DNA of 64,000 nt from Croceibacterium_B sp963811255 (GCA_963811255.1 CAWEQI010000003.1:372001-436000), one strand, 5' to 3'; shown: positions 1 through 9,186, numbered from the stretch's first letter. The notes: generated by a model from the letters alone, not told the origin. Program-made: numbers and translations.

Positions 1-1
1 C

Positions 2-1027
<1,026 letters not shown>

Positions 1028-1098
1028 TCGCGAATCCCCGCAAAGACTGATAGGAGAGGGGGCGTGCCGGGAACGGCGCGCCCTTTCCACGATAGACG

Positions 1099-2034
1099 AT
1101 GACCTCGCTTGCCATGCCCCCCGCTGCCGCCCCGACCGCGCTTCCGTCCGAATGGCGCGATTTCTTCGCGCTGACCAAGCCGCGGGTGATGAGCCTGGTG
1201 GTGTTCACCGGCTTGTGCGGGCTGCTCGCGGCGCCCGGGCACATTCACCCAGTGCTCGGCTTCACCGCGGTGCTGTGCATCGCCATGGGCGCAGGCGGCG
1301 CCGGGGCTCTCAACCAGTGGTGGGAGGCCGACCTCGACGCGCAGATGAAGCGCACCGCTCGCCGTCCGCTGCCGCAAGGCCGGATGGACCGCACCAACGC
1401 GCGCGATTTCGGGGTCGCCCTTTCGGTCGCCTCGGTGCTGCTGATGGGCTTGGCGGTGAACTGGCTGTCGGGCGCGATCCTGGCCGTCTCGATTCTCTAC
1501 TACGCGGTCGTCTACACCATCTGGCTCAAGCCGCGCACGCCGCAGAACATCGTCATCGGCGGCGGCGCCGGCGCCTTTCCGCCGCTGATCGGCTGGGTCG
1601 CGGTGACCGGGCATATTACATGGATGCCGGTGCTGCTGTTCGCGATCATCTTCATGTGGACTCCGCCGCATTTCTGGGCGCTCGCGCTGTTCGTGCAGGG
1701 CGATTACGCCAAGGCCGGGGTGCCGATGCTGCCGGTGGTCAAGGGCGAGGCGGCCACGCGGCGGCAAATCCTCGCCTATGCGGTGGTGCTGTTCCTCGTC
1801 AGCCTGGCTCCGTGGTGCGTCGGCGGCACCGGCGTCATCTACGGCGCCGCTGCGCTCGTCCTTTCGGGCGTGTTCGTCGCCCTGTGCATTCCCGTGGGGC
1901 TGCGCCGCTCGGCCGAGAACGACCGGATGAAGCCGGAAAAGCGGCTGTTCGCCTATTCGGTGCTGTACCTGTTCGCGCTGTTCGCCGCGCTCGTCGCCGA
2001 CCGACTGATCCTGGGGCAGGGCCTCGCCGTATGA
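1099..2034 (+). CDS. ctaB: protohaem IX farnesyltransferase (haem O synthase)
   Basis: This UbiA-type membrane prenyltransferase converts haem B to haem O for the oxidase. The 311-residue length is normal. The Asp-rich prenyl-diphosphate site is seen as NQWWEADLDAQMKRT followed by RRPLPQGR, and about eight hydrophobic segments are present. The ATG at 1099 comes shortly after ctaD. The stop overlaps the ATG of the next small gene (ATGA), so the genes are probably translationally coupled. Confidence 0.96.
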   Translation: MTSLAMPPAAAPTALPSEWRDFFALTKPRVMSLVVFTGLCGLLAAPGHIHPVLGFTAVLCIAMGAGGAGALNQWWEADLDAQMKRTARRPLPQGRMDRTNARDFGVALSVASVLLMGLAVNWLSGAILAVSILYYAVVYTIWLKPRTPQNIVIGGGAGAFPPLIGWVAVTGHITWMPVLLFAIIFMWTPPHFWALALFVQGDYAKAGVPMLPVVKGEAATRRQILAYAVVLFLVSLAPWCVGGTGVIYGAAALVLSGVFVALCIPVGLRRSAENDRMKPEKRLFAYSVLYLFALFAALVADRLILGQGLAV

Positions 2035-2156
2035 CGCCCGAGGAAGAGGAGCAGCTCAAGCGCGCCCGCCGCGGCCGCAACGTCGCGCTGGCGCTGGTGC
2101 TGCTGGGCTTCATCGTGCTGTTCTACGCCATCACGATCGTCAAGTTCGGGCACTGA
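2031..2156 (+). CDS. small single-span membrane protein, CoxF-like
   Basis: A 41-residue protein begins at the ATGA overlap with ctaB. It has an acidic and basic N-terminus (MTPEEEEQLKRARRGRN) and one hydrophobic span ending near FYAITIVKFGH. Alphaproteobacterial oxidase operons usually hold a small protein of this shape between ctaB and ctaG, often called CoxF. Its molecular role is not established by the sequence. The position and the tight packing (2 bases before ctaG) support a real gene. Confidence 0.82.
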   Translation: MTPEEEEQLKRARRGRNVALALVLLGFIVLFYAITIVKFGH

Positions 2157-2158
2157 CG

Positions 2159-2731
2159 ATGACGACCGGGCCGGCCCTGAGCAGGAACCGCAGGACCGGC
2201 CTGGTGATGGGGCTGGTCGCCCTTGCCATGCTCGGAGCCGGCTTTGCCGCGGTCCCGTTGTACCGGCTGTTCTGCCAGGTGACAGGCTATGCCGGGACCA
2301 CCCAGCGCGCCAGCGAACCGCAAGCGGTCGATGCCGCGCGCTTCGCGGAGAGTGCCGGTACCAGGACCATCTCGATCCGCTTCGATTCGCAAGTCGAGCG
2401 GGGAATGCCGTGGTCCTTTAAGCCGCTGCAAACCACGCGCACCGTCGCGATCGGCGAACGCGACATGGCCGTGTTCCTGGCGCAGAACAACTCGGACCGG
2501 CCGGTCACCGGAGCGGCCAGCTTCAATGTCGTGCCCGAGCAGACCGGCGCCTATTTCAACAAAGTTCAGTGTTTCTGCTTCACTCAGCAGACGCTCCAGC
2601 CGCACCAGGCAGTGCGCATGCCGGTGATCTATTATGTCGACCCGAAAATCCTCGACGATCAGGACGCGCGGGATGTCGAGCAGATCACCTTGAGCTACAC
2701 GTTCCATGAGGTGAAGGAGAACTCCTCCTAA
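2159..2731 (+). CDS. ctaG: cytochrome c oxidase assembly protein CtaG/Cox11
   Basis: This copper chaperone delivers Cu to the CuB site of subunit I. The 190-residue protein has one N-terminal membrane span (about residues 15-37), a periplasmic beta domain and the copper-binding motif KVQCFCF. Near the C-terminus comes the conserved MPVIYYVDP stretch. The ATG lies 2 bases after the preceding small gene. Length and motifs match the family. Confidence 0.96.
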   Translation: MTTGPALSRNRRTGLVMGLVALAMLGAGFAAVPLYRLFCQVTGYAGTTQRASEPQAVDAARFAESAGTRTISIRFDSQVERGMPWSFKPLQTTRTVAIGERDMAVFLAQNNSDRPVTGAASFNVVPEQTGAYFNKVQCFCFTQQTLQPHQAVRMPVIYYVDPKILDDQDARDVEQITLSYTFHEVKENSS

Positions 2732-2796
2732 GCCTCTAGACCCCAGCGGCAGGGGCCTTTAAGGGCCTCATGAACAAGGACCAGGAAGCGATTATC

Positions 2797-3618
2797 ATGG
2801 CCGGTGCCAAGACCCATCAATACCACATCCTGCCCCCCAGCATTTGGCCGCTGCTCGGCGCGGTTTCGGCGGTGACGTTCACCAGCGGCATGGTGCTGTT
2901 CATGCACTCGATGGCCAATTGGCCGATCGTGCTGGGCATCGGCATCATGGGCCTGATCGCCACCTTCTTCGGGTGGTTCTCGAAGATCATCAGCGAAGCG
3001 CAGCATGGCGAGCACACGCCGGTGGTGCAGTTGCACCTGCGCTACGGGATGATCCTGTTCATCGCTTCGGAAGTGATGTTCTTCGTCGGCTGGTTCTGGA
3101 GCTGGTTCGACTTCGCGCTGTTCCCCAACGAATTGTCGGACGTGATCGGCGGCGTGTTCCCGCCCAAGGCGATCAAGGAGGTGATGAACCCGTTCGACCT
3201 GCCGCTGCTCAACACGCTGATCCTGCTGTGCTCGGGCACCACGGTCACCTGGGCGCATCATTGCCTGATCCACGGCGACCGCGACGGGCTGAAGAAAGGC
3301 CTGTGGCTGACGATCCTGCTGGGCCTGACCTTCACCAGCGTGCAGGCCTACGAATACGCCCACGCGCCGTTCGGCTTCGGCGGCAACACCTACGGCTCGG
3401 CGTTTTACATGGCGACCGGCTTCCACGGCTTCCACGTGATCATTGGCACGATCTTCCTGATCGTGCAGCTGATCCGCGCCTACAAGGGCCACTTCACCCC
3501 CCGCCAGCACTTCGGCTTCGAAGCGGCGGCGTGGTACTGGCACTTCGTCGACGTCGTGTGGCTGTTCCTGTTCGTGGTGGTCTACATCTGGGGCGGTTGG
3601 GGCGCCGTTTACGAATAA
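2797..3618 (+). CDS. ctaE: cytochrome c oxidase subunit III
   Basis: Seven-helix subunit III of the oxidase (family CoxC/CtaE). Typical segments include RYGMILFIASEVMFFVGWFW, the VTWAHH motif and the C-terminal AAAWYWHFVDVVWLFLFV. I chose the ATG at 2797 (MAGAKTHQYHILPPS) because an AGGA-type ribosome site lies 8-10 bases upstream and the family normally starts with this sequence. An in-frame ATG at 2770 would add nine residues. Confidence 0.95.
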   Translation: MAGAKTHQYHILPPSIWPLLGAVSAVTFTSGMVLFMHSMANWPIVLGIGIMGLIATFFGWFSKIISEAQHGEHTPVVQLHLRYGMILFIASEVMFFVGWFWSWFDFALFPNELSDVIGGVFPPKAIKEVMNPFDLPLLNTLILLCSGTTVTWAHHCLIHGDRDGLKKGLWLTILLGLTFTSVQAYEYAHAPFGFGGNTYGSAFYMATGFHGFHVIIGTIFLIVQLIRAYKGHFTPRQHFGFEAAAWYWHFVDVVWLFLFVVVYIWGGWGAVYE

Positions 3619-3622
3619 GCCG

Positions 3623-4003
3623 ATGGCGGAATTGCCGGATTCACCAGAGGGGCAGCCCGCCTTGCGCGAGGCTGCCCTTTTCGGTCTGTGCCCGCGCTGC
3701 GGCGCCAAGACGCTGTTCGCCGGGTGGACCGCGTTCGCCCCGCGCTGCCGCGCTTGCGGGCTCGATTTCGACAAGTTCAACGTCGGCGACGGGCCGGCGG
3801 CGTTCCTGACGATGATCGTCGGCGCGGTGATCGTGATCCTCGCGGTGTGGCTGCAGCTCGCCGTCGAGCCACCGTGGTGGGTCCACGTGCTGCTGTGGGT
3901 GCCGCTGACCACGCTCGGAGTGATCTTCGGCCTGCGTGCCGCCAAGGCGGCGCTGCTGTGGTCGGAATTCCGCCAGAAGGCAGGCGAAGCGGGGCGCAAG
4001 TGA
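3623..4003 (+). CDS. DUF983 zinc-ribbon membrane protein
   Basis: A 126-residue protein with an N-terminal double CxxC zinc-ribbon-like motif (LCPRCGAKTLF and CRACGLDF) followed by two membrane spans. This is the DUF983 pattern, common just downstream of oxidase subunit III in alphaproteobacteria. No biochemical function is known to me. The start is 4 bases after the ctaE stop, and the stop overlaps the GTG start of surf1. Confidence 0.88.
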   Translation: MAELPDSPEGQPALREAALFGLCPRCGAKTLFAGWTAFAPRCRACGLDFDKFNVGDGPAAFLTMIVGAVIVILAVWLQLAVEPPWWVHVLLWVPLTTLGVIFGLRAAKAALLWSEFRQKAGEAGRK

Positions 4004-4620
4004 CCCGGCGCATTCCGTTGGTGTCGACGATCGTGGTGATGGCCGCCGTGGCGCTGATGGTCTGGCTGGGCGTCTGGCAACTGCACCGCAAAGAATGGAA
4101 GGAAGGGCTGATCGCGCAATACCACGCCGCGCAATCGAGCGGCGCGGAGGTCCCGTGGCCGACCACCCCGGTCGCGCTTCAGTCGGCGCTGTTCTACCGC
4201 AGCCGTGTCGACTGCGCACACGTGACCGGAATCGACGCGATTTCCGGACGCTCGGCCCAGGGGCAACCGGGGTGGGCGCATATCGCCCATTGCCGCTTGC
4301 CGAACGGCGGCACTGCCGAGGTCGCGCTTGGCTGGTCCAACGGCCCGGCCAATCCCTCCTGGACCGGCGGCGAAGTGACCGGCTGGGTCACCGAAGGCAA
4401 CAACGGCGCACGCCTCGTCGCCGCACCGGCCAAGGCCGGGCTGACGCCGCTGGCCCGCTCCGGCCCGCCAGACCCGACGCCGACCGGTCACTTGTTCTAC
4501 GCCATCCAGTGGTTCGGATTCGCCGCGCTCGCGCTGATGATCTACGCGCTGGCGCTGAAGAAAAGGTGGCGGGCGGAAAGCTCCTCCCGGGGACGGGGAA
4601 GTGGCAGCGCGAAGCGCTGA
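4000..4620 (+). CDS. SURF1 family oxidase assembly protein
   Basis: This is a SURF1-like protein for oxidase (haem a) assembly. It has an N-terminal span (LVSTIVVMAAVALMVWLGVWQL), a periplasmic domain and a C-terminal span beginning HLFYAIQWFGFAALALMIYAL, the two-span layout of the family. I chose the GTG at 4000, which overlaps the DUF983 stop. The last 15 or so codons (ESSSRGRGSGSAKR) lie inside an interspersed palindromic repeat, so the native C-terminus may have been replaced. Confidence 0.9.
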   Translation: MTRRIPLVSTIVVMAAVALMVWLGVWQLHRKEWKEGLIAQYHAAQSSGAEVPWPTTPVALQSALFYRSRVDCAHVTGIDAISGRSAQGQPGWAHIAHCRLPNGGTAEVALGWSNGPANPSWTGGEVTGWVTEGNNGARLVAAPAKAGLTPLARSGPPDPTPTGHLFYAIQWFGFAALALMIYALALKKRWRAESSSRGRGSGSAKR

Positions 4621-4704
4621 CGGAGGGGTTCTCCTCCCGCACGGCGGCGCGTGTGGCACCATACTTCTGATGGTCACCCTCCGCGTCCCGGGGGAGGATC
4701 TATT
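4576..4704. repeat. interspersed palindromic repeat, copy B
   Basis: The left edge has GCTCCTCCCGGGGACGGGGA followed by GTGGCAGCGCGAAGCGCTGA and CGGAGGGGTT. The right edge reads GTCCCGGGGGAGGATC, the inverted form of the left. The order (TCCTCCCC, GTGGCAG, TGACGGAGGGGTT) matches the 3' half of copy A at 7345-7480 read in reverse complement. The repeat supplies the SURF1 C-terminus and also ends at the stop codon of the SRPBCC gene on the other strand. Confidence 0.8.
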
Positions 4705-5155
4705 TGTACATCCCCTCGCGAATCCTGATGCCGTGCTCGATCCACACCTTGAGCGCGGCGAGCATCTGCGCCCAGCCCATGCAGTTGCCGTAGCTCGCCT
4801 TGAGCCCGGCTTCGGTGTCGTGCCAGCCTTCCTCGGCGATCTCGACCAGTGTGCGGCCATCCTCGGCCGGCCTGAAGCCCATCGTCACCGTAGTGTTGTA
4901 GTCGGGGCCGGCGCCGGGCTCGTTGGCCTTCCATTCGAGCACGATCCGATCGTCGGGCGCGACTTCGACCACGTGCACCGGAAAGGCGCCCGGGAAATCG
5001 TGGAAGTCCCAAGTGACCGTCGCCCCTTCCTCCAGCCGCCCCGTGGCGCCGCCGGTGGTGAAATACTGCGACAGTTGGCCGGGATCGGCGACCGCCTCGA
5101 ACACCTCGTGCACCGGCTTCGCGATATAGGCGAACACCCTGAATTTAAGGTCCAT
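4700..5155 (-). CDS. SRPBCC/AHSA1-like domain protein
   Basis: A 151-residue START-like fold protein (activator of Hsp90 ATPase homologue 1-like). Typical pattern: RVFAYIAKPVHEVFEAVADPGQLSQYF near the N-terminus, central WDFHDFPG, and a long C-terminal helix around GWAQMLAALKVWIE. I chose the ATG at 5155 because GGAGA stands 8-12 bases upstream; a longer reading to 5212 would run through the operator. It is divergent from an ArsR gene, a pairing common for this family, so the ArsR protein probably controls it. The ligand is unknown. Confidence 0.88.
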   Translation of the reverse strand: MDLKFRVFAYIAKPVHEVFEAVADPGQLSQYFTTGGATGRLEEGATVTWDFHDFPGAFPVHVVEVAPDDRIVLEWKANEPGAGPDYNTTVTMGFRPAEDGRTLVEIAEEGWHDTEAGLKASYGNCMGWAQMLAALKVWIEHGIRIREGMYK

Positions 5156-5187
5156 CGGAATGTCTCCGCTTGAGTCGCGTAGCAAAT

Positions 5188-5207
5188 ATGTTATATATCT
5201 ATAACAT
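5188..5207. promoter_or_regulatory. palindromic operator between SRPBCC and arsR-like genes
   Basis: A perfect inverted repeat ATGTTATA-TATC-TATAACAT sits between the divergent genes and overlaps the ATG of the ArsR gene. Perfect 8-bp arms in an otherwise GC-rich genome are the kind of site ArsR/SmtB homodimers bind. I infer autoregulation plus control of the divergent gene. Confidence 0.75.
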
Positions 5208-5553
5208 GTCAACCGAGGATGATCTGGATGCGGTGTTCAAGGCGCTTGCCAACTCGGTTCGCCGGGAAATCTGCGATGCGCTGAAGCCCCGCCCGCTGAC
5301 CACCAAACAGCTGTGCGCCGCCTTTCCCGAGCTCGACCGCTGCACGGTGATGCAGCACCTCAAGGTGCTGGAGCAGGCCGGCATGGTCGTGCCGGTGCGC
5401 AAGGGACGCGAGCGGTTCAATTATCTCGACGCGATGCCGATCCAGGCGATCCACGAGCGCTGGATCGGTCCCCATGCGGCCAGTGCGGCGGCCGGCCTGC
5501 TGCGGCTGAAGCGGGAACTGGAAACGGCGCCTTCCCGCGCTCGCTCGTCCTGA
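5206..5553 (+). CDS. ArsR-family helix-turn-helix repressor
   Basis: A winged-helix regulator of 115 residues. The N-terminal part DDLDAVFKALANSVRREICDAL, the recognition region around LDRCTVMQHLKVLEQAGMV and the wing VRKGRERFNYLDA follow the ArsR pattern. No metal-binding Cys cluster is evident; this fits the SRPBCC-linked subgroup. I chose the ATG at 5206 rather than 5170, because 5170-5205 would encode the operator. The last codons fall in a short sphingomonad-type repeat. Confidence 0.9.
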   Translation: MSTEDDLDAVFKALANSVRREICDALKPRPLTTKQLCAAFPELDRCTVMQHLKVLEQAGMVVPVRKGRERFNYLDAMPIQAIHERWIGPHAASAAAGLLRLKRELETAPSRARSS

Positions 5554-5566
5554 GCTTGTCGAAGGG
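5541..5566. repeat. short interspersed repeat (TCCTGAGCTTGTCGAAGG type)
   Basis: The string GTCCTGAGCTTGTCGAAGGG overlaps the 3' end of the ArsR gene. As I recall, this motif is scattered in many sphingomonad genomes, usually as one arm of a palindrome. Here only one arm is seen. Confidence 0.5.
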
Positions 5567-5593
5567 CCGCCGCGCGGCTAACCGGCGCGGCGG

Positions 5594-6997
5594 ATGGATT
5601 ACGTCTCGACCCGCGGCAGCGCTCCGGCGCTCGATTTCGAAGGCGCGACGCTGGCGGGGCTGGCGGCGGACGGCGGGTTGTACCTGCCGCGCGAGTGGCC
5701 GACCTTCACCGCCGACGAGATCGCCGCCTGGCGCGGATTGGCCTATCCGGAGCTCGCCCAGCGGGTGATGCAGCCGTTTGTCGGCGACAGCCTGACCCCG
5801 GCGCGTCTGCGCGACCTGTGCGAACAGGCCTATGCCCGCTTCGCCCACGTTGCCGTGACCCCGCTGACCCAGCTCGACGAGCGCCACTGGCTGCTCGAAC
5901 TGTTCCACGGTCCGACGCTGGCCTTCAAGGACGTCGCGCTGCAGCTGCTCGGGCTGCTGTTCGAGGAGTTCCTCTCCCGCCGCGACGAACGCCTGACGAT
6001 CGTCGGCGCGACCAGCGGCGACACCGGCAGTGCGGCGATCGACGCGGTCGCCGGCCGCGAGCGGATCGACATCTTCATGCTCCACCCCGCGGGCCGGGTG
6101 AGCGACGTCCAGCGCCGGCAGATGACCACCGTCAAGGCGCCCAACGTCTACAACATCGCCATCGACGGCAGCTTCGACGACGCCCAGGCGATGGTGAAGC
6201 GGATGTTCGGCGATCCTGCCATGACCGGGCCATTCCGCATCAGCGCGGTGAACTCGATCAACTGGGCGCGGCTGATGGCGCAGGTGGTCTATTACTTCGC
6301 CGCCGCGCTGCAGCTCGGCGGACCCGAGCGCAAGCTTGCCTTCAGTGTGCCGACCGGCAATTTCGGCGACGTGTTCGCCGGCCATGTCGCCGCGCGCATG
6401 GGGCTGCCGGTTGAGCGGCTGATCGTCGCCACCAACGTCAACGACATTCTCCATCGGGCGCTCTCGGCGGGCGATTATTCGGCGGGCGAGGTCACCCCCA
6501 CCGCCGCGCCCAGCATGGACATTCAGGTCAGCTCGAATTTCGAGCGGTTGCTGTTCGACGTCGGCGGGCGCGACGGCCAGGCGCTCGCCGAGCAGATGCG
6601 CGGCTTCGAGTCGGCGAAGGCGATGCGCCTCACCAACGCCCAGCGCGAAGGGGCTGCCGTGCTGTTCGCCAGCGCCCGCGCCGACGCCGGGCAGATGAGC
6701 CAGGCGATGCGCTGGGCCTACGAGCACTGCGATGGCGAGGTGATCGATCCGCACACCGCCATCGCCCTCCACTCCGCCCGCCATGCCGAGCTGCCGACCG
6801 ATGTTCCGGTGGTCACGCTCGCCACTGCGCACCCGGCCAAGTTCCGCGACGCGGTCGAGCGCGCCACCGGCATCCGGCCGGTGCTCCCCACCCGCGTCGG
6901 CGACCTGTTCGAGCGCGACGAGCGCTACGTCGAGCTGCCCGGCGACTACGATGCGGTCGCCGCCTACGTCGCCGAGCACGCGACGCCCAGCCGCTGA
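5594..6997 (+). CDS. thrC: threonine synthase
   Basis: This PLP enzyme makes threonine from O-phosphohomoserine. The protein has 467 residues, as expected for the long bacterial form. The N-terminal MDYVSTRGSAPALDFEGATL is characteristic, the PLP lysine lies in GPTLAFKDVALQ, and the phosphate-binding loop is GATSGDTGSAAI. The PTGNFGD motif follows. The stop overlaps the start of the next gene (TGATG). Confidence 0.96.
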   Translation: MDYVSTRGSAPALDFEGATLAGLAADGGLYLPREWPTFTADEIAAWRGLAYPELAQRVMQPFVGDSLTPARLRDLCEQAYARFAHVAVTPLTQLDERHWLLELFHGPTLAFKDVALQLLGLLFEEFLSRRDERLTIVGATSGDTGSAAIDAVAGRERIDIFMLHPAGRVSDVQRRQMTTVKAPNVYNIAIDGSFDDAQAMVKRMFGDPAMTGPFRISAVNSINWARLMAQVVYYFAAALQLGGPERKLAFSVPTGNFGDVFAGHVAARMGLPVERLIVATNVNDILHRALSAGDYSAGEVTPTAAPSMDIQVSSNFERLLFDVGGRDGQALAEQMRGFESAKAMRLTNAQREGAAVLFASARADAGQMSQAMRWAYEHCDGEVIDPHTAIALHSARHAELPTDVPVVTLATAHPAKFRDAVERATGIRPVLPTRVGDLFERDERYVELPGDYDAVAAYVAEHATPSR

Positions 6998-7992
6998 TGG
7001 CCGAGCTGCAGGGGCAGCCGCTGATCATGGCCAGCGAGGGCTGGGCGGACTACGGCCTGGTCGACAGCGGCGACGGCCGCAAGCTGGAGCGCTACGGCCC
7101 GTACCGTTTCATCCGCCCCGAGCCGCAGGCGCTGTGGTCGCCGCGGCATGCCGAATGGAACGCCGACGGTGAGTTCGTCCCCGGCTCGGACGAGGAGGGC
7201 GGCGGCCGCTGGCAATTCGCCCGCCCGGTGCCGCGCGAAGGCTGGCCGCTGACCTGGAACGAAGTCCGCTTCACCGCCCAATGCACGCCGTTCCGCCACC
7301 TCGGCTTCTTCCCCGACATGGCCCCGGTGTGGGAATGGATGCGGGAAATCCTCCCCGGGACGGGGAGGGGGACCGCACGAAGTGCGGTGGAGGGGACTCG
7401 CCAGAAGCGCGGCACTGCTGACGAAACCCCTCCGTCAGATGCTAGCGCATCTGCCACCTCCCCGTCCCGGGGAGGATCTTCGACCCTCAACCTGTTCGGC
7501 TACACCGGCGTCGGCACGCTGGCGCTCAGCCAGTGCGGTCCCGTCACCCACGTCGACGCCAGCAAGAAATCGGTCGCCCAGGCGCGCGAGAACGCGGCTC
7601 TTTCCGGCATGGCCGAGCGCCCGATCCGCTGGCTGGTCGACGACGCGGCGAAATTCACCGCCCGCGAGGTGCGGCGCGGCAGCCGCTACGACGGGATCAT
7701 CCTCGATCCGCCGAAGTTCGGCCGCGGCCCGAAGAACGAGACTTGGCGCATCGAGGAAGGGCTGCCGTCGCTGATCGGCGATTGCCGCCGCCTGCTCGAT
7801 GGCGACAGCCGCTTCCTCTTCCTGACCGTTTACGCCGTGCGGATGAGCAGCCTCGCGCTTGGCGGGCTCCTCGCCGAGCACTTCGCCGACCTGCCGGGCG
7901 TGGTCGAGCACGGCGAACTGGCGGTGCGCGAGGAGGGCGAGGCGGGGCGCTTGCTGCCGACCGCGATCTTTGCCCGCTGGGATGCGCGTTGA
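6997..7992 (+). CDS. class I SAM-dependent methyltransferase (RlmI/RlmK-like)
   Basis: The Rossmann methyltransferase motif I is LNLFGYTGVGTLAL, followed by VDASKKSVAQARENA, and the catalytic/substrate loop is IILDPPKFGRG. This arrangement resembles 23S rRNA cytosine methyltransferases of the COG1092 type, though the target cannot be read from the sequence. About 40 residues just before motif I (roughly 117-161, rich in Thr, Ser and Arg) are encoded by an in-frame palindromic repeat at 7345-7480. The reading frame stays open through it. Confidence 0.88.
   Translation: MAELQGQPLIMASEGWADYGLVDSGDGRKLERYGPYRFIRPEPQALWSPRHAEWNADGEFVPGSDEEGGGRWQFARPVPREGWPLTWNEVRFTAQCTPFRHLGFFPDMAPVWEWMREILPGTGRGTARSAVEGTRQKRGTADETPPSDASASATSPSRGGSSTLNLFGYTGVGTLALSQCGPVTHVDASKKSVAQARENAALSGMAERPIRWLVDDAAKFTAREVRRGSRYDGIILDPPKFGRGPKNETWRIEEGLPSLIGDCRRLLDGDSRFLFLTVYAVRMSSLALGGLLAEHFADLPGVVEHGELAVREEGEAGRLLPTAIFARWDAR
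7345..7480. repeat. interspersed palindromic repeat, copy A, in-frame inside a gene
   Basis: The left end is GAAATCCTCCCCGGGACGGG and the right end is CCCGTCCCGGGGAGGATCTT, near-perfect inverted repeats about 135 bases apart. Internal blocks include CCGCACGAAGTGCGG (a small hairpin) and AAACCCCTCCGTCAGATGC. The element length keeps the methyltransferase frame open, so it adds a peptide rather than killing the gene. Confidence 0.85.
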
Positions 7993-8104
7993 CGCCGCCG
8001 GTGCCCGGTGCGTGGTGAATTCGGATTAGATCGGAACTGGCACGGCCTGCACGCCGTTCGTCAGGCAAGGCGGGATGAGTCCGTCAACCGAAAGAGAATT
8101 CGAC

Positions 8105-8422
8105 ATGCAACCGCTGGACCGCAGGAGAAGCCGCGAAAGCGATTCGCCGGAGCGCGCCGGTAAAGCTGGCACGCGCCCGTCGGCAGAAATCATCTGGCTC
8201 GACGAGTGGCGGCGGAGGCATCGGCGGCAAGGCTTCCGCTGGCGTCGTCCCCCGCCGAAGTCGGCGCCCTTCGCGCCCCTGCAACAAGACGATCCTCCGT
8301 CCCCGATCACGCCGTCACGCCGATCCGCTGTGCCCATGGAGGCCTGGCTGATGATGCTCGTCGTGTTCAGTGCCTTCGCCGGAGCGGTGTTCGCGCTGAT
8401 GGGGCTAGGGTATCTGCCCTAG
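8105..8422 (+). CDS. hypothetical small protein with a C-terminal membrane span
   Basis: A 105-residue, very Arg- and Pro-rich N-terminal part (RRRHRRQGFRWRRPPPK) precedes one membrane span (AWLMMLVVFSAFAGAVFALMGLGYL) at the extreme C-terminus. I do not recognise a family. The start at 8105 has AAAGAGA upstream; an in-frame ATG at 8075 is the alternative. It lies between the methyltransferase and the FolB-like gene on the same strand. Confidence 0.55.
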   Translation: MQPLDRRRSRESDSPERAGKAGTRPSAEIIWLDEWRRRHRRQGFRWRRPPPKSAPFAPLQQDDPPSPITPSRRSAVPMEAWLMMLVVFSAFAGAVFALMGLGYLP

Positions 8423-8479
8423 ACGCCGACGCTCGCGAACCGCTGGACTCGCGCGCGCTGCGCTGCCATCGGCGCGCGG

Positions 8480-8851
8480 ATGGCCGACAGCCTGTATCTG
8501 GAGATCGCCGATTTCGTGCACATGGTGCACACCGGAATCTATTCCGAGGAAACCGGCCGCCCGCAGCCGCTGCGCTTCACTGTGCGCGTCAAGCTGAAGG
8601 TAAGTTCGCGCTACGAGCCGGACACCTCGCTCGACGCGAGTAAGAACTACATGGACCTGAAGTTCGCCGCTTCGCAGGCGCTGCCGGAAGGGTTGCACTT
8701 CAAGCTGATCGAATTGGTCGCCGAGCACGTCTGCGACACGCTATTCGTGCAGGACGAGCGGGTCGAGGAAGTCAGCGTCAAGATCGTCAAGCTGGCGCTG
8801 TCCGAGGCGCATGAGACGATCGGAGTCACCCTCACGCGCGAGCGGCGCTGA
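8480..8851 (+). CDS. folB: dihydroneopterin aldolase-like (FolB) protein
   Basis: A 123-residue tunnelling-fold protein of the FolB/FolX family. Family features are the N-terminal YLEIADFVHMVHTGIYSEE with the substrate-anchoring Glu region, the central MDLKFAASQAL, and KLIELVAEHVCDTLF in the second helix. FolB cleaves dihydroneopterin in folate synthesis. The annotation as a true aldolase is probable but FolX-like variants exist. The stop overlaps the next ATG. Confidence 0.82.
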   Translation: MADSLYLEIADFVHMVHTGIYSEETGRPQPLRFTVRVKLKVSSRYEPDTSLDASKNYMDLKFAASQALPEGLHFKLIELVAEHVCDTLFVQDERVEEVSVKIVKLALSEAHETIGVTLTRERR

Positions 8852-9186
8852 TGGCGCAGGCCGTGCTGCGCGTGGAGCCGTTGCCCGCAAGCTCACTCGA
8901 CGCCGCGGCGACATTTCATGCCGATTGGCTGCCGCGGGCTCGCGCGCTGCTGCGAAATCCTCCCCGGCCCGGGGAGGGGGAAGATCTGGTGCTGGTCTTC
9001 CCGCCGGCCGACTACAGCCACCGCGCCTGGCGTCTCGCGGCGGTGCAAGATCTTGCGCGAGAAGCGGTTCCGAACCGGGTCAACGCGGTGGCCGGCGACA
9101 ACGAGCAGGCGATCGGCGAAACGGCCGCATGGCTGGCAAGCGCCCCCGGCATCACGGGGCAGTTGCTCACGGTTTCTCGCGGCTGA
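8851..9186 (+). CDS. hypothetical Rossmann-like protein
   Basis: A 111-residue protein coupled by TGATG overlap to folB. The C-terminal half (AGDNEQAIGETAAWLASAP) resembles the end of a short-chain dehydrogenase-type Rossmann fold, but no cofactor loop is visible. Residues about 35-45 (NPPRPGEGED) are encoded by a short palindromic repeat. No function can be assigned. Confidence 0.65.
   Translation: MAQAVLRVEPLPASSLDAAATFHADWLPRARALLRNPPRPGEGEDLVLVFPPADYSHRAWRLAAVQDLAREAVPNRVNAVAGDNEQAIGETAAWLASAPGITGQLLTVSRG
8954..8986. repeat. short palindromic repeat, copy C
   Basis: GAAATCCTCCCCGGCCCGGG followed by GAGGGGGAAGATC consists of just the two outer arms of the element seen at 7345-7480 joined directly. 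It is 33 bases long and in-frame inside the gene at 8851-9186. This looks like an internal-deletion form of the same repeat family. Confidence 0.75.

Noticed and set aside
2728..4860. Long minus-strand frame of 710 codons over ctaE, DUF983 and surf1
   Set aside because: It is antisense to well-defined genes; its composition (Arg, His, Pro, Gln rich, no domain) is what the GC-rich third codon position produces.
5417..6979. Minus-strand frame of 520 codons over thrC
   Set aside because: Antisense shadow of threonine synthase, which has every family motif in the plus frame.
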